Assembly: GCF_036013935.1 (NCBI RefSeq)
Contig: NZ_CP107902.1
Coordinates: forward strand, 5,489,001-5,553,000
DNA length: 64,000 nt
Direction of reading: 5' to 3'
Origin: Streptomyces sp. NBC_00461
Lineage (GTDB): Bacteria; Actinomycetota; Actinomycetes; Streptomycetales; Streptomycetaceae
Shown: positions 27,346 to 36,944 of the stretch, piece after piece
Numbering within the stretch: position 1 is the stretch's first letter
Layout of the letters: every line of letters begins with the position of its first letter
Program-made: the position numbers and the translations under genes
Notes under the pieces: generated by a model
What the model was told of the DNA's origin: nothing
Seen by the model: only the letters and a program-made list of their open reading frames with translations
Database searches by the model: none

Positions 27346-29949
27346 ATGACGGGGGAGACACCGGACCACGGCGAAGGCCGGGTCATCAACGGGCGGTACC
27401 GGCTGCTGCGGACGCTCGGCGCGGGCGGCATGGGCCGCGTATGGCTCGCGTACGACGAGGAGTTGGCCTGCGAAGTCGCGATGAAGGAGATCGCCCTTCC
27501 GGACGTGCCGATGGACGCGAGTGAGCCCGCCCAGCGCATCGCGCGCGCCCGCAGCGAGGCCCGGCACGCGGCCCGCCTGCGCGGACATCCGCATGTGGCG
27601 ACGGTGCACGACGTGGTGGTGCACGAGGGGCTGCCCTGGATCGTCATCGAGTACGTGCCGGACGCGGTCGACCTCCAGGCGGTCGTACGGCGTTCGGGTC
27701 CGCTGCCGCCCGCCCAGGTGGCCCGCATCGGGCTCGGCGTCCTCGACGCGCTCACCGCCGGACACCGCATCGGCATCCTGCACAGGGATGTGAAACCGGC
27801 CAACATCCTTCTGGCGTCGGACGCTTCGGGCGACCCCTACGCGCGCGTGCTGCTCACCGACTACGGCATCGCGCTCATGCCGGAGTCCCGCGAGCCGCGG
27901 CTCACCGCCACCGCCGGCATCCTCGGCACACCCGGCTATCTCGCCCCCGAGCGCGCGCGTGGCGAACCGCCCACGCCCGCCGCGGACCTGTTCTCCCTGG
28001 GCGCCACGCTGTACGCCGCCGTCGAGGGCCGCGGCCCCTTCGACCGGCACGGCGACTACGCCACCCTGACCGCGCTCCTCGGCGAGGAGCCCGCACCGGC
28101 GGCCCGCGCGGGCGAACTGGCGCCCGTACTGCAGGGGTTGCTGGTCAAGGACCCGGTGCGCAGGTCCTCGCCGGAGAGGGTCGTGCGCGGGCTGGAGCGG
28201 GTGATGCAGGCTGCCTCGCCGGCCGGGTGGGGCGGGAGAGCGGTGGCGGGGGGCTTCGGGCCGCCACCGGGAGGCTTCGGGCCGCCCGAGGGGTTCGGGG
28301 CGGTGGCGGCGTCCGCCGAGGGGCGCGGCGGGAAGCCGGAGGGCGCCGGGGGCGGTGGCACGCCCGGAGGAGCAGGCGTGGCGCCCGGTGGTGCGGGGGG
28401 CTCCGGAGGTCCGGTCGCGGAGGGCCCGCCTCCCGGACACGTCGGGAGCGCGCCGCCCGCGTACGACGGCGGTGTGCCTCCCGGATACGTCGGTGGACCG
28501 CCTCCCGGATACGTCGCGGGTGCGCCGTACGCCGGCTGGAGCGGAGGTCAGGCGTCGGGCACCCCGCAGGCACCCGGCGCGCCACCGGCTCCCCACACCC
28601 CGCAGACACCCCACACCCCGACGGGCGCCCCCGACACCCCGGGAGCCCGCGCCGCCGGTCCGGCCACACCGGGCGGTGCGCCGGGCGCGCCGCCGTACGA
28701 CGTGTGGCGGCAGCCCACCCCACAGCACCCCGCCGACCCGGCCAACCCGTACGCGCAAGGACCCGGCTCGCCCTACGCCGGCGGTGGCGCGCAGTCTCCG
28801 TACGCGGGCGGCGGAGCCTCGCCGCCGACCCCGGGGAGCGCGCCCGCGCCCCCGTACGCGGGTGGCGGCCCTACACCGTCGTACGGCGAAGCGGGCACCC
28901 AGCCCCCGTATGCGGGCGGCGGCGCGGCACCTCCGGGCGCGCGACCCATGTACGCCACCGGTACCCCGGGCGGCTACTGGAGCGCTCCGACCGCGCCCGG
29001 TACGGGCGGTCCGGCGCTGCCGCCTCCGCCGCGGGCGAGGTCCGCCGGGAAGAAGCGGCCGGCGATCGTCGCGCTGGTCGTCGGCGCCCTCCTCGTCATA
29101 GCCGGTGGCACCTGGGGGGTCGTCTCGCTGACCGGTCGGGGCCACGAGGGGGGCAAGAACAGCGCGGCCACCAAGAAGTCGCCCTCGGCGAGCGCGTCAC
29201 GGCGGTCGCCGTCACCGACCGGGCCCGCGTTGCCGTACGGCGACGTGGTCGGACTCAGCAGGCCGCTGGAGACCGGGGACTGCGTGAAGGCGGTCTGGTC
29301 GGGGACGCCGTTCAGGTCGGCGCCGAACCTGGGCGTGGTGGACTGCGCGGACGACTGGCCCGACGGCCAGGTCGCGTCGGTCGACACGGCCACCGACTAC
29401 GCCGACGCGCGTGCCCAGGGTGCGAGGCGCTGCGGAAGCCAGACCAAGGCGGTCGTCGACGCGCTGCCGGACGCGGAGGGCTACGCCGTCCTGCCGACCA
29501 GGGACGGGTTCGCCGCGGCCGGCAGCGGTACGGCATGCCTCGTACTCGGACGGCATACCGCGATAGGCGGCGAGGTGGGCCGATTCCGGGACGAGGGCTC
29601 GAATTTGTGGGTCGGTCAGATGAGTGTCGGTGACTGCTGGGACTACAAGGAAGTCGACGACGGTTACAAGGCACCGCTGACCGACTGTGCCAAGCCCCAC
29701 ACCGAGCAGGTCATAGGGGCTGTTCAGGCTCCCGACAAAATGACCTACAAGAAGGGCATCGACAACGCGAACAAGCTGTGCAGCAACAAATTCGAGTCGA
29801 CCTGGGCGCCGGGGCCCGAGCGCGTCGTGTACGGCTGGGTGGCTGACCGGAGCGACTGGGACCACGGCTTCAGCAAGGCGGTGTGCACGGTGAGCCGGAC
29901 CGACAACAAGAAGACGACCGGAAAGATACCCGTGCCCGGTTCGGTCTGA
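27346..29949 (+). CDS. Transmembrane Ser/Thr protein kinase with septum-formation-type sensor domain
   Basis: An 867-residue eukaryotic-like kinase. The kinase domain covers about residues 12-275: glycine loop LGAGGMGRVWLA, VAMKEI Lys47, HRDVKPANI Asp148, and DYG (for DFG) Asp172. About 290 residues of Gly/Pro/Tyr-rich linker with repeats of PPPGYV and PYAGGG follow. One membrane helix lies near residues 573-595. The extracellular part has paired Cys residues and GDCVKAV / GDCWDY segments resembling the 'septum formation' domain. The start ATG is preceded by GGGGGAGG; that CTCGGGGGAGGC element occurs twice, at 27312 and 27331. The ligand and targets are unknown. Confidence 0.92.
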   Translation: MTGETPDHGEGRVINGRYRLLRTLGAGGMGRVWLAYDEELACEVAMKEIALPDVPMDASEPAQRIARARSEARHAARLRGHPHVATVHDVVVHEGLPWIVIEYVPDAVDLQAVVRRSGPLPPAQVARIGLGVLDALTAGHRIGILHRDVKPANILLASDASGDPYARVLLTDYGIALMPESREPRLTATAGILGTPGYLAPERARGEPPTPAADLFSLGATLYAAVEGRGPFDRHGDYATLTALLGEEPAPAARAGELAPVLQGLLVKDPVRRSSPERVVRGLERVMQAASPAGWGGRAVAGGFGPPPGGFGPPEGFGAVAASAEGRGGKPEGAGGGGTPGGAGVAPGGAGGSGGPVAEGPPPGHVGSAPPAYDGGVPPGYVGGPPPGYVAGAPYAGWSGGQASGTPQAPGAPPAPHTPQTPHTPTGAPDTPGARAAGPATPGGAPGAPPYDVWRQPTPQHPADPANPYAQGPGSPYAGGGAQSPYAGGGASPPTPGSAPAPPYAGGGPTPSYGEAGTQPPYAGGGAAPPGARPMYATGTPGGYWSAPTAPGTGGPALPPPPRARSAGKKRPAIVALVVGALLVIAGGTWGVVSLTGRGHEGGKNSAATKKSPSASASRRSPSPTGPALPYGDVVGLSRPLETGDCVKAVWSGTPFRSAPNLGVVDCADDWPDGQVASVDTATDYADARAQGARRCGSQTKAVVDALPDAEGYAVLPTRDGFAAAGSGTACLVLGRHTAIGGEVGRFRDEGSNLWVGQMSVGDCWDYKEVDDGYKAPLTDCAKPHTEQVIGAVQAPDKMTYKKGIDNANKLCSNKFESTWAPGPERVVYGWVADRSDWDHGFSKAVCTVSRTDNKKTTGKIPVPGSV

Positions 29950-30106
29950 GCCGGGCCGGAGCCGGGCCGCGGTGACGGCCGGGGACGGGTGAGTACACAA
30001 GCCTGTCGGCTCCGCGTTCACCCCGGGTTCGCCTGTGCGCCGTCCGCGCGTGTCAGTCTCCCTGGACTGGGCACCCGCGAAGGGGAGAAAAGGGGCACGG
30101 CAAGCC

Positions 30107-30304
30107 ATGGAGAGCGGATCGGCGATCTTCGCCGGAGTGGTGTTCGGCCTGTTCGGAGGGGCGCTGCTGGTGTGGGTCGTGGCCCGGGTACGGCATGGCC
30201 GCCCCGTCGCCCTTGGTGTGAACCCCGTCGCATCGGCGACCCTCGCGGGACTTGCCTCGGTGATCGCGCTCGGCCTCGGAACCTGGTGCTTCACAAGGGT
30301 CTGA
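30107..30304 (+). CDS. Small two-helix membrane protein
   Basis: A 65-residue protein made of two hydrophobic helices (IFAGVVFGLFGGALLVWVVARV and LAGLASVIALGLGTWCF) joined by RHGRPVALGVNP. ATG 30107 has AAAAGGGG upstream at a slightly long distance. It stands alone between the kinase gene and topA. I cannot assign a function. Confidence 0.65.
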   Translation: MESGSAIFAGVVFGLFGGALLVWVVARVRHGRPVALGVNPVASATLAGLASVIALGLGTWCFTRV

Positions 30305-30550
30305 AAGCGGCCCCGGAGCTGCGGCTCGGTTAATTGGGAGGTGATCCTCCGGACAGGTTCGAAAAGGCCGGTGGGCACTCCGGGCGGCAGGAATGGCGGT
30401 AGTCGGGTTACCGTTCGAGTGGCCGTTGTGGGCTTTTCCCGTTTGACACGGGGGCGGGATGTACCGTCACACTCCGCAGCGTCACCATGACCCGACCCCG
30501 GGACGAAGATCCTGGGGAGGCCCCAGCCTCGACCGGAGAGAAGAGCGAAG

Positions 30551-33373
30551 TTGTCCCCGACCAGCGAGACCGCACACGGCGGCCGCCGACTCGTCATCGT
30601 CGAGTCGCCCGCCAAGGCGAAGACGATCAAGGGCTACCTCGGCCCCGGATACATCGTCGAGGCGAGCGTCGGGCACATCCGAGACCTTCCCAACGGCGCC
30701 GCGGAGGTGCCGGAGAAGTACACCGGCGAGGTCCGCCGCCTCGGCGTGGACGTCGAGAACGACTTCCAGCCCATCTACGTGGTCAACGCCGACAAGCGGG
30801 CCCAGGTCAAGAAGCTCAAGGATCTGCTGAAGGACTCCGACGAGCTCTTCCTCGCCACCGATGAGGACCGAGAGGGCGAGGCCATCGCATGGCACCTCCT
30901 GGAGGTGCTCAAGCCCAAGGTCCCGGTCAAGCGCATGGTGTTCCACGAGATCACCAAGGACGCGATCCGTGCGGCCGTCGCCAACCCGCGCGATCTCAAC
31001 AAGCGCATGGTCGACGCCCAGGAGACCCGCCGCATCCTCGACCGTCTCTACGGCTACGAGGTCTCGCCGGTCCTGTGGAAGAAGGTCATGCCGCGTCTGT
31101 CGGCCGGCCGTGTCCAGTCCGTCGCCACCCGGCTCGTGGTCGAGCGGGAACGCGAGCGCATCGCGTTCCGTTCCGCCGAGTACTGGGACCTGACGGGCAC
31201 CTTCGCGACCGGCCGCGCGGGAGATGCGTCGGACCCGTCGTCGCTGGTCGCCCGTCTGCAGACCGTCGACGGCAGGCGCGTCGCCCAGGGCCGCGACTTC
31301 GACTCCGTGGGACAGCTGAAGAGCGCGAACACCCTCCACCTCGACGAGGCGAACGCCCGCGCACTGGCCGCCGCCCTGGAGCAGACGCGGTTCTCCGTCC
31401 GCTCCGTCGAGTCGAAGCCGTACCGCCGCTCGCCGTACGCCCCGTTCCGCACGACGACGCTGCAGCAGGAGGCCAGCCGCAAGCTCGGCTTCGGCGCGAA
31501 GGCCACCATGCAGGTCGCGCAGAAGCTGTACGAGAACGGCTACATCACCTACATGCGTACGGACTCCACGACGCTGAGCGACACCGCTGTGACCGCCGCC
31601 CGCGCCCAGGTGACGCAGCTCTACGGGGCCGACTACCTGCCGCCCCAGCCGCGCACGTACGCCGGCAAGGTCAAGAACGCGCAGGAGGCGCACGAGGCGA
31701 TCCGTCCCTCGGGTGATCGTTTCCGCACGCCCGCCGAGACCGGTCTGACCGGCGACCAGTTCAAGCTCTACGAGCTGATCTGGAAGCGGACCGTCGCCTC
31801 CCAGATGAAGGACGCGACCGGCAACTCGGTCACGGTGAAGATCGGTGGCGCGGCCGCCGACGGCCGGGACGTCGAGTTCAGCGCCTCCGGCAAGACGATC
31901 ACCTTCCACGGCTTCCTGAAGGCGTACGTCGAGGGTGCCGACGACCCGAACGCCGAGTTGGACGACCGCGAGCGCCGGCTGCCCCAGGTGGGCGAGGGCG
32001 ACCCACTGTCCGCCGAGGAGATCACGGTCGACGGGCACGCCACCAAGCCCCCGGCCCGCTACACCGAGGCCAGCCTGGTCAAGGAGCTCGAAGAGCGCGA
32101 GATCGGCCGCCCGTCGACGTACGCCTCGATCATCGGCACGATCCTCGACCGCGGCTATGTCTTCAAGAAGGGCACGGCACTCGTCCCGTCCTTCCTGTCC
32201 TTCGCCGTGGTCAACCTCCTGGAGAAGCACTTCGGGCGGCTCGTCGACTACGACTTCACCGCCAAGATGGAGGACGACCTCGACCGCATCGCACGCGGCG
32301 AGGCGCAGGCCGTGCCGTGGCTGAAGCGGTTCTACTTCGGCGAGGGCACCAACAACGGCAACGCGGCCGAGGCGGGCAACGGCGACGGGGACCACCTCGG
32401 TGGCCTCAAGGAGCTGGTGACCGACCTGGGCGCGATCGACGCGCGTGAGGTGTCGTCGTTCCCGGTGGGCAGCGGCATCGTGCTCAGGGTCGGGCGCTAC
32501 GGCCCGTACATCGAGCGTGGCGAGAAGGACTCCGAGAACCACCAGCGGGCGGACGTGCCCGAGGACATGGCCCCGGACGAGCTGACCGTCGAACTCGCCG
32601 AGGAACTGCTCGCCAAGCCGAGCGGCGACTTCGAGCTCGGCGCCGACCCGGTGTCGGGGCACCAGATCATCGCCCGGGACGGCCGCTACGGCCCGTACGT
32701 CACCGAGGTGCTCCCCGAGGGCACCCCGAAGACCGGCAAGAACGCCGTCAAGCCGCGTACGGCTTCGCTGTTCAAGTCGATGTCCCTGGACACGGTGACG
32801 CTTCAGGACGCGCTCAAGCTGATGTCGCTGCCGCGCGTCGTCGGCGCCGACGCCGAGGGCCAGGAGATCACCGCGCAGAACGGCCGCTACGGCCCGTACC
32901 TGAAGAAGGGCACGGACTCGCGCTCGCTGCAGACCGAGGACCAGCTCTTCACGATCACCCTCGAAGAGGCCCTGGAGATCTACTCCCAGCCCAAGCAGCG
33001 CGGCCGCGCGGCCACCAAGCCGCCGCTGAAGGAGCTGGGCGTCGACCCGGTCAGCGAGAAGCCGGTCGTCGTCAAGGACGGTCGCTTCGGGCCGTACGTC
33101 ACCGACGGGGAGACCAACGCGACCCTGCGCTCCGGCGACAGCGTCGAGGAGATCACCCCGGAGCGCGGCTTCGAGCTGCTCGCGGAGAAGCGCGCGAAGG
33201 CGCCCGCCAAGAAGACGGCGAAGAAGGCCCCCGCGAAGAAGGCTCCGGCCAAGAAGGCGACGGCCGCCAAGAAGACGGCGGCGAAGAAGACCACGACCGC
33301 CGCGAAGAAGACGACCGCCAAGAAGACCACCGCGAAGAAGGCGACGGCTTCGAAGACGGCGTCGGACGAGTGA
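30551..33373 (+). CDS. topA: DNA topoisomerase I
   Basis: A 940-residue type IA topoisomerase that relaxes negative supercoils. The Toprim start RLVIVESPAKAKTIKGYLG and acidic DEDREGEAIAWHL are present. The catalytic Tyr is residue 334 in ITYMRTDST. The carboxy part has repeated GRYGPY elements (residues about 640-860) in place of Cys zinc fingers. It ends in a Lys/Ala tail of about 60 residues (KKAPAKKAPAKK), a known feature of Streptomyces TopA that helps processivity. The start is TTG at 30551 with GGAGAGAAG upstream. The 246-bp spacer before it has a GGAGG-TGAT-CCTCC hairpin and a TTGACA element near 30443. Confidence 0.96.
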   Translation: MSPTSETAHGGRRLVIVESPAKAKTIKGYLGPGYIVEASVGHIRDLPNGAAEVPEKYTGEVRRLGVDVENDFQPIYVVNADKRAQVKKLKDLLKDSDELFLATDEDREGEAIAWHLLEVLKPKVPVKRMVFHEITKDAIRAAVANPRDLNKRMVDAQETRRILDRLYGYEVSPVLWKKVMPRLSAGRVQSVATRLVVERERERIAFRSAEYWDLTGTFATGRAGDASDPSSLVARLQTVDGRRVAQGRDFDSVGQLKSANTLHLDEANARALAAALEQTRFSVRSVESKPYRRSPYAPFRTTTLQQEASRKLGFGAKATMQVAQKLYENGYITYMRTDSTTLSDTAVTAARAQVTQLYGADYLPPQPRTYAGKVKNAQEAHEAIRPSGDRFRTPAETGLTGDQFKLYELIWKRTVASQMKDATGNSVTVKIGGAAADGRDVEFSASGKTITFHGFLKAYVEGADDPNAELDDRERRLPQVGEGDPLSAEEITVDGHATKPPARYTEASLVKELEEREIGRPSTYASIIGTILDRGYVFKKGTALVPSFLSFAVVNLLEKHFGRLVDYDFTAKMEDDLDRIARGEAQAVPWLKRFYFGEGTNNGNAAEAGNGDGDHLGGLKELVTDLGAIDAREVSSFPVGSGIVLRVGRYGPYIERGEKDSENHQRADVPEDMAPDELTVELAEELLAKPSGDFELGADPVSGHQIIARDGRYGPYVTEVLPEGTPKTGKNAVKPRTASLFKSMSLDTVTLQDALKLMSLPRVVGADAEGQEITAQNGRYGPYLKKGTDSRSLQTEDQLFTITLEEALEIYSQPKQRGRAATKPPLKELGVDPVSEKPVVVKDGRFGPYVTDGETNATLRSGDSVEEITPERGFELLAEKRAKAPAKKTAKKAPAKKAPAKKATAAKKTAAKKTTTAAKKTTAKKTTAKKATASKTASDE

Positions 33374-33446
33374 GCCGAGGCGGACGACCGTGCCGAGGCG
33401 ACTGAGCCGAGGCGGCGTCTTCCGTCACGGAGACTTCGCAAAACGA

Positions 33447-33477
33447 ACGCCCCGATATCGCTTTGGTGTCGGGGCGT
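33447..33477. terminator. Bidirectional-looking terminator between topA and tmk
   Basis: ACGCCCCGA pairs with TCGGGGCGT around a 13-base loop, 73 bases after the topA stop. On the minus strand it is followed by a short T-run (CGTTTTGCG). Confidence 0.7.
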
Positions 33478-33532
33478 GCGCGCGTTCGGACGCGCGCCGC
33501 AGGCTGTCAGTCCGTCCCGATAGGCTGAACGC

Positions 33533-36500
33533 ATGACGCGAGCCGAGCAACCAACGGCCCACCACCCGGCCCCCGACGACGCCCTGGTCGCGGACTCCCG
33601 CGAGCGGGCAGTCCGCGCCCTGCTGCGCCGGCCGCAGCTGAGGCGGTTGTGGAGCGCGCAGCTCGTGGGATCGGTCGGCGACACCCTCGCCCTTCTTGTG
33701 CTGGTGCTTCTCGCCCTTCAAGCGGCGATCAGCGAGGGCTCGTTCGGTGGTGGCTATCGCGGCGTCGCGTTCGCAGTGGCGACCGTTTTCGGGGTGCGCA
33801 TCCTGGCGACGCTGCTCTTCGGAGCCGTCCTGCTCGGCCCCCTGACCTCGCTCACCTCGCAGGAGGGGCCGCTCGACCGCCGCTGGACCATGGTCGGCGC
33901 CGACGCCGTGCGGGTCCTCGCGCTGATCGTCGCCCCCCTGTGGATCGACTGGACGCCGGACGACGCGCTGGCCGTCCTCCTGGTGACCGCCTTCGTGACC
34001 GGAGTCGCCGAGCGCTTCTGGACGGTGTGCCGCGAGAGCGCGGCGCCCGCGCTGCTGCCCGCGCCGCCCCTGGAGGGCGCGACGGTACGGCCGCTGCCGG
34101 ACCACATGGACGCCCTGCGCCGCCTGTCGCTGCGTACGTCCTTCGTCGCGATCCCTCTCGCGGCGGCCACCCTTGTCGTCGCGGGGCTGCTCAACAACCT
34201 GCTGGGCGCCGGGATCGACTGGTTCGGGCAGCACCAGGCGGCGCTCGCCTCGTACGTGGCCGCCGGACTGTTCGCCGCGTCCCTGTCCGTGGTGACGTTC
34301 CTGGAACTGCCCGACACGCGTACCCCGCGAGCGCGTTCGCCGCTGGAGGGACTGCGCCGCCCCAAGACGGGCACGGGCGTGGACAAGGGCCGTACGGGGG
34401 CCATTCCGCTGCTGGTGCTCGCGTGCGCCGCCGTCGCGGGTGCGATCTCCGCGGCCGTCGCCGTCTGCGTGCTGCACGCCAAGGACCTGGGCGGCGGCCC
34501 TGTGATGTTCGGGCTGCTGGTCCTCGCGCTGACGGGCGGAGTCGTCGTCGGCATCCGCACGGCACCCTCCGTGCTGCCCACCCTTTCGCGCCGCAGGCTG
34601 CTCGCGCTGGCGATCGCCTTCACCGGCGTCGCGCTGCTGGCGGCCGGCCTCGTCCCCGACGTCACCTCGGTCCTGCTGATCGTCGCGCTGGCCGGCATCG
34701 GTGCGGGCGTGGCCGCCAACACCGGGCACACACTGCTGGACCAGGAGGCCGAGGACTACCGCCGGGCGCGCACCACGGAGCACCTGCACGCGGTCGTACG
34801 GGTCTGTGTGGCGCTCGGCGCGGTGATCGCGCCCGTGGTGGCGGCGGGGATCGGCCCGCACCGGCTGGAGAACGGCAAGTTCGTGTTCACGCACGGCGGC
34901 GCCGCGTTCACGCTGATGCTGGTCGGCGCGCTGCTGCTGCCCGTGGCCGCGCTGGTCCTGGCCAAGGTCGACGACCGCTCGGGGGTGCCGCTGCGGCACG
35001 ACCTGCGGGACGCGCTGCTGGGCGGCGACGACCCGGTCGAGACGCCCACGACGACCGGTTTCCTCATCGCCCTGGAGGGCGGCGACGGAGCCGGCAAGTC
35101 CACGCAGGCCGAGGCGCTCGCCGAGTGGATCCGGGCCAAGGGTCACGAGGTCGTGCTGACCCGCGAGCCGGGCGCGACGCCGGTGGGCAAGCGGCTGCGG
35201 TCGATCCTGCTGGACGTGTCGAGCGCGGGGCTGTCCCACCGCGCGGAGGCGCTGCTGTACGCGGCGGACCGCGCGGAACACGTCGACACGGTGGTCAGGC
35301 CCGCACTGGAGCGGGGCGCCGTGGTCGTCTCCGACCGCTACATCGACTCCTCGGTGGCTTACCAGGGAGCGGGCCGCGATCTGTCCCCGACCGAGATCGC
35401 CCGCATCAACCGCTGGGCGACCAACGGCCTCGTACCGCATCTGACCGTGCTGCTCGACGTCTCGCCGGAGATCGCTCGCGAGCGGTTCACGGAGGCTCCG
35501 GACCGGCTGGAGTCGGAGCCGGCCGAGTTCCACGCGCGCGTGCGGTCCGGTTTCCTCACGCTGGCCGCGGCCGACCCCGGGCGGTACCTGGTCGTGGACG
35601 CCGGCCAGGAGGCCGAGGCCGTCACCACCGTCGTACGGCACCGGCTCGACCAGATGCTGCCGCTGTCCGAGGCCGAGGTGAAGGCCCAGGAGGAGGCGCG
35701 GAAGAAGGCCGAGGAGGAGGCCCGCCGCAAGGCCGAGGAAGAGGCCGCGCGGAAGGCCGAGGAAGAGCGTCTGGAGCGCGAGCGCCAGGAACAGCTCGAG
35801 CGGCTGCGCGCCGAGGAGGAGGAGCGCAAGCGGCGCGAGCTGGAGGAGGCGCAGCGGCGCGAGGCCGAGCGGCAGGCGGAGGAGGCCCGGCTGCGGGCCG
35901 AGGAAGCGCGTCGCCGTGCCGAGGAGGAGCAGGCACGACTCCTCGCGGAGGAGAAGGCACGCGCCGAGGAGGAAGCCCGCCGCAAGGTCGAGGAGGAGCG
36001 GCGGCGCAAGCAGGCCGAGGAAGAGGCCCGGCTCCATGCCGAGGCCGAGGCACTGCGCCTGGAGAAGCAGCGCAAGGCCGAGGAGGCGCTGCTGCGGGCC
36101 GAGGAGGCCAGGCGGCTCGCCGAGCAGGCCGCGGCCGCCGCGGATGCCGGGCCCAGGCAGCCGACGCCTCCCGCGGCTCCGCCGGAGGCGTCCACCGTGC
36201 CGACGCCTGTGGTGACGCCGACCAACGCGTCGGGCGGGCCGGTGGAGGAGACCGCGGTGCTGCGCCCGGTACGGGACGAGCGGCAGCGCGGAGCGCGAAG
36301 CGACCGTCCGGCCGGTGAGTCCGAGTCCGAGGTGACGGCGAAGCTGCCGCAGCCGCCGGCACCTGCCGGGGCGGCGGACGAGACGGCTGTGCTGCCGCCG
36401 GTGAGGCCGGGTGCGGCGGACGAGACAGCGGTACTGCCGCCGGTCGTGCCGGGTGCGGCCGACGAGACGGCCGTGTTGCCACCGGTGCCTTCCACGGCCG

Positions 36501-36799
36501 CGGACGAGACCGCTGTACTGCCTCCCGTGCGCGCCGACGATCCCGCGCATCGGGTTCCGCCGGGCTTCTTCCGGGACGAGCAGCGGGCGGCACGTCCGGA
36601 CGGGGCCGAGGACCGTACGCGCGAGATGCCACAGGTCGGTGCCGAGGGCGAGCCCCGGCGACGGGCCCGCTCGGACTGGGCCGAGGAGACCCCGCTGGAC
36701 GATCTGCCGACACTGGCGGACGAACTGCTCGGCCCGCGCGAGGACGAGGCCGACGACGATGCGGGCCGGGGGCGCCGGGGCCGCGGGCGTCGCGGCTGA
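33533..36799 (+). CDS. tmk: MFS-like membrane domain fused to thymidylate kinase
   Basis: A 1088-residue fusion. Residues about 40-490 form a transporter-like membrane domain with some 12 hydrophobic segments. Residues about 508-710 are dTMP kinase: P-loop EGGDGAGKST, REPGATPVGKRLR and DRYIDSSVAYQGAGR. It phosphorylates dTMP to dTDP. About 712-870 is a long Glu/Arg/Ala coiled coil. Residues about 940-1000 hold four near-identical repeats of AADETAVLPPV. A charged tail ends in GRRGRGRRG. Ordinary Tmk has about 210 residues. Fusions with an MFS part are known in Streptomyces; whether the membrane part transports anything is open. holB follows. Confidence 0.93.
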   Translation: MTRAEQPTAHHPAPDDALVADSRERAVRALLRRPQLRRLWSAQLVGSVGDTLALLVLVLLALQAAISEGSFGGGYRGVAFAVATVFGVRILATLLFGAVLLGPLTSLTSQEGPLDRRWTMVGADAVRVLALIVAPLWIDWTPDDALAVLLVTAFVTGVAERFWTVCRESAAPALLPAPPLEGATVRPLPDHMDALRRLSLRTSFVAIPLAAATLVVAGLLNNLLGAGIDWFGQHQAALASYVAAGLFAASLSVVTFLELPDTRTPRARSPLEGLRRPKTGTGVDKGRTGAIPLLVLACAAVAGAISAAVAVCVLHAKDLGGGPVMFGLLVLALTGGVVVGIRTAPSVLPTLSRRRLLALAIAFTGVALLAAGLVPDVTSVLLIVALAGIGAGVAANTGHTLLDQEAEDYRRARTTEHLHAVVRVCVALGAVIAPVVAAGIGPHRLENGKFVFTHGGAAFTLMLVGALLLPVAALVLAKVDDRSGVPLRHDLRDALLGGDDPVETPTTTGFLIALEGGDGAGKSTQAEALAEWIRAKGHEVVLTREPGATPVGKRLRSILLDVSSAGLSHRAEALLYAADRAEHVDTVVRPALERGAVVVSDRYIDSSVAYQGAGRDLSPTEIARINRWATNGLVPHLTVLLDVSPEIARERFTEAPDRLESEPAEFHARVRSGFLTLAAADPGRYLVVDAGQEAEAVTTVVRHRLDQMLPLSEAEVKAQEEARKKAEEEARRKAEEEAARKAEEERLERERQEQLERLRAEEEERKRRELEEAQRREAERQAEEARLRAEEARRRAEEEQARLLAEEKARAEEEARRKVEEERRRKQAEEEARLHAEAEALRLEKQRKAEEALLRAEEARRLAEQAAAAADAGPRQPTPPAAPPEASTVPTPVVTPTNASGGPVEETAVLRPVRDERQRGARSDRPAGESESEVTAKLPQPPAPAGAADETAVLPPVRPGAADETAVLPPVVPGAADETAVLPPVPSTAADETAVLPPVRADDPAHRVPPGFFRDEQRAARPDGAEDRTREMPQVGAEGEPRRRARSDWAEETPLDDLPTLADELLGPREDEADDDAGRGRRGRGRRG

Positions 36800-36944
36800 G
36801 GGCATAGGGCGGCGGGCGTCGCGGCTGAGGGCACCGCGGCTCAGGGCGTCGCGGCTGACGCCGGTCGCGCGACCGCCGTTGTCAGTGCCACCCCGCACAA
36901 TGGGTCCCGCAACGTGAGACATGACGAAGGGGCGGGGTGAGCTC

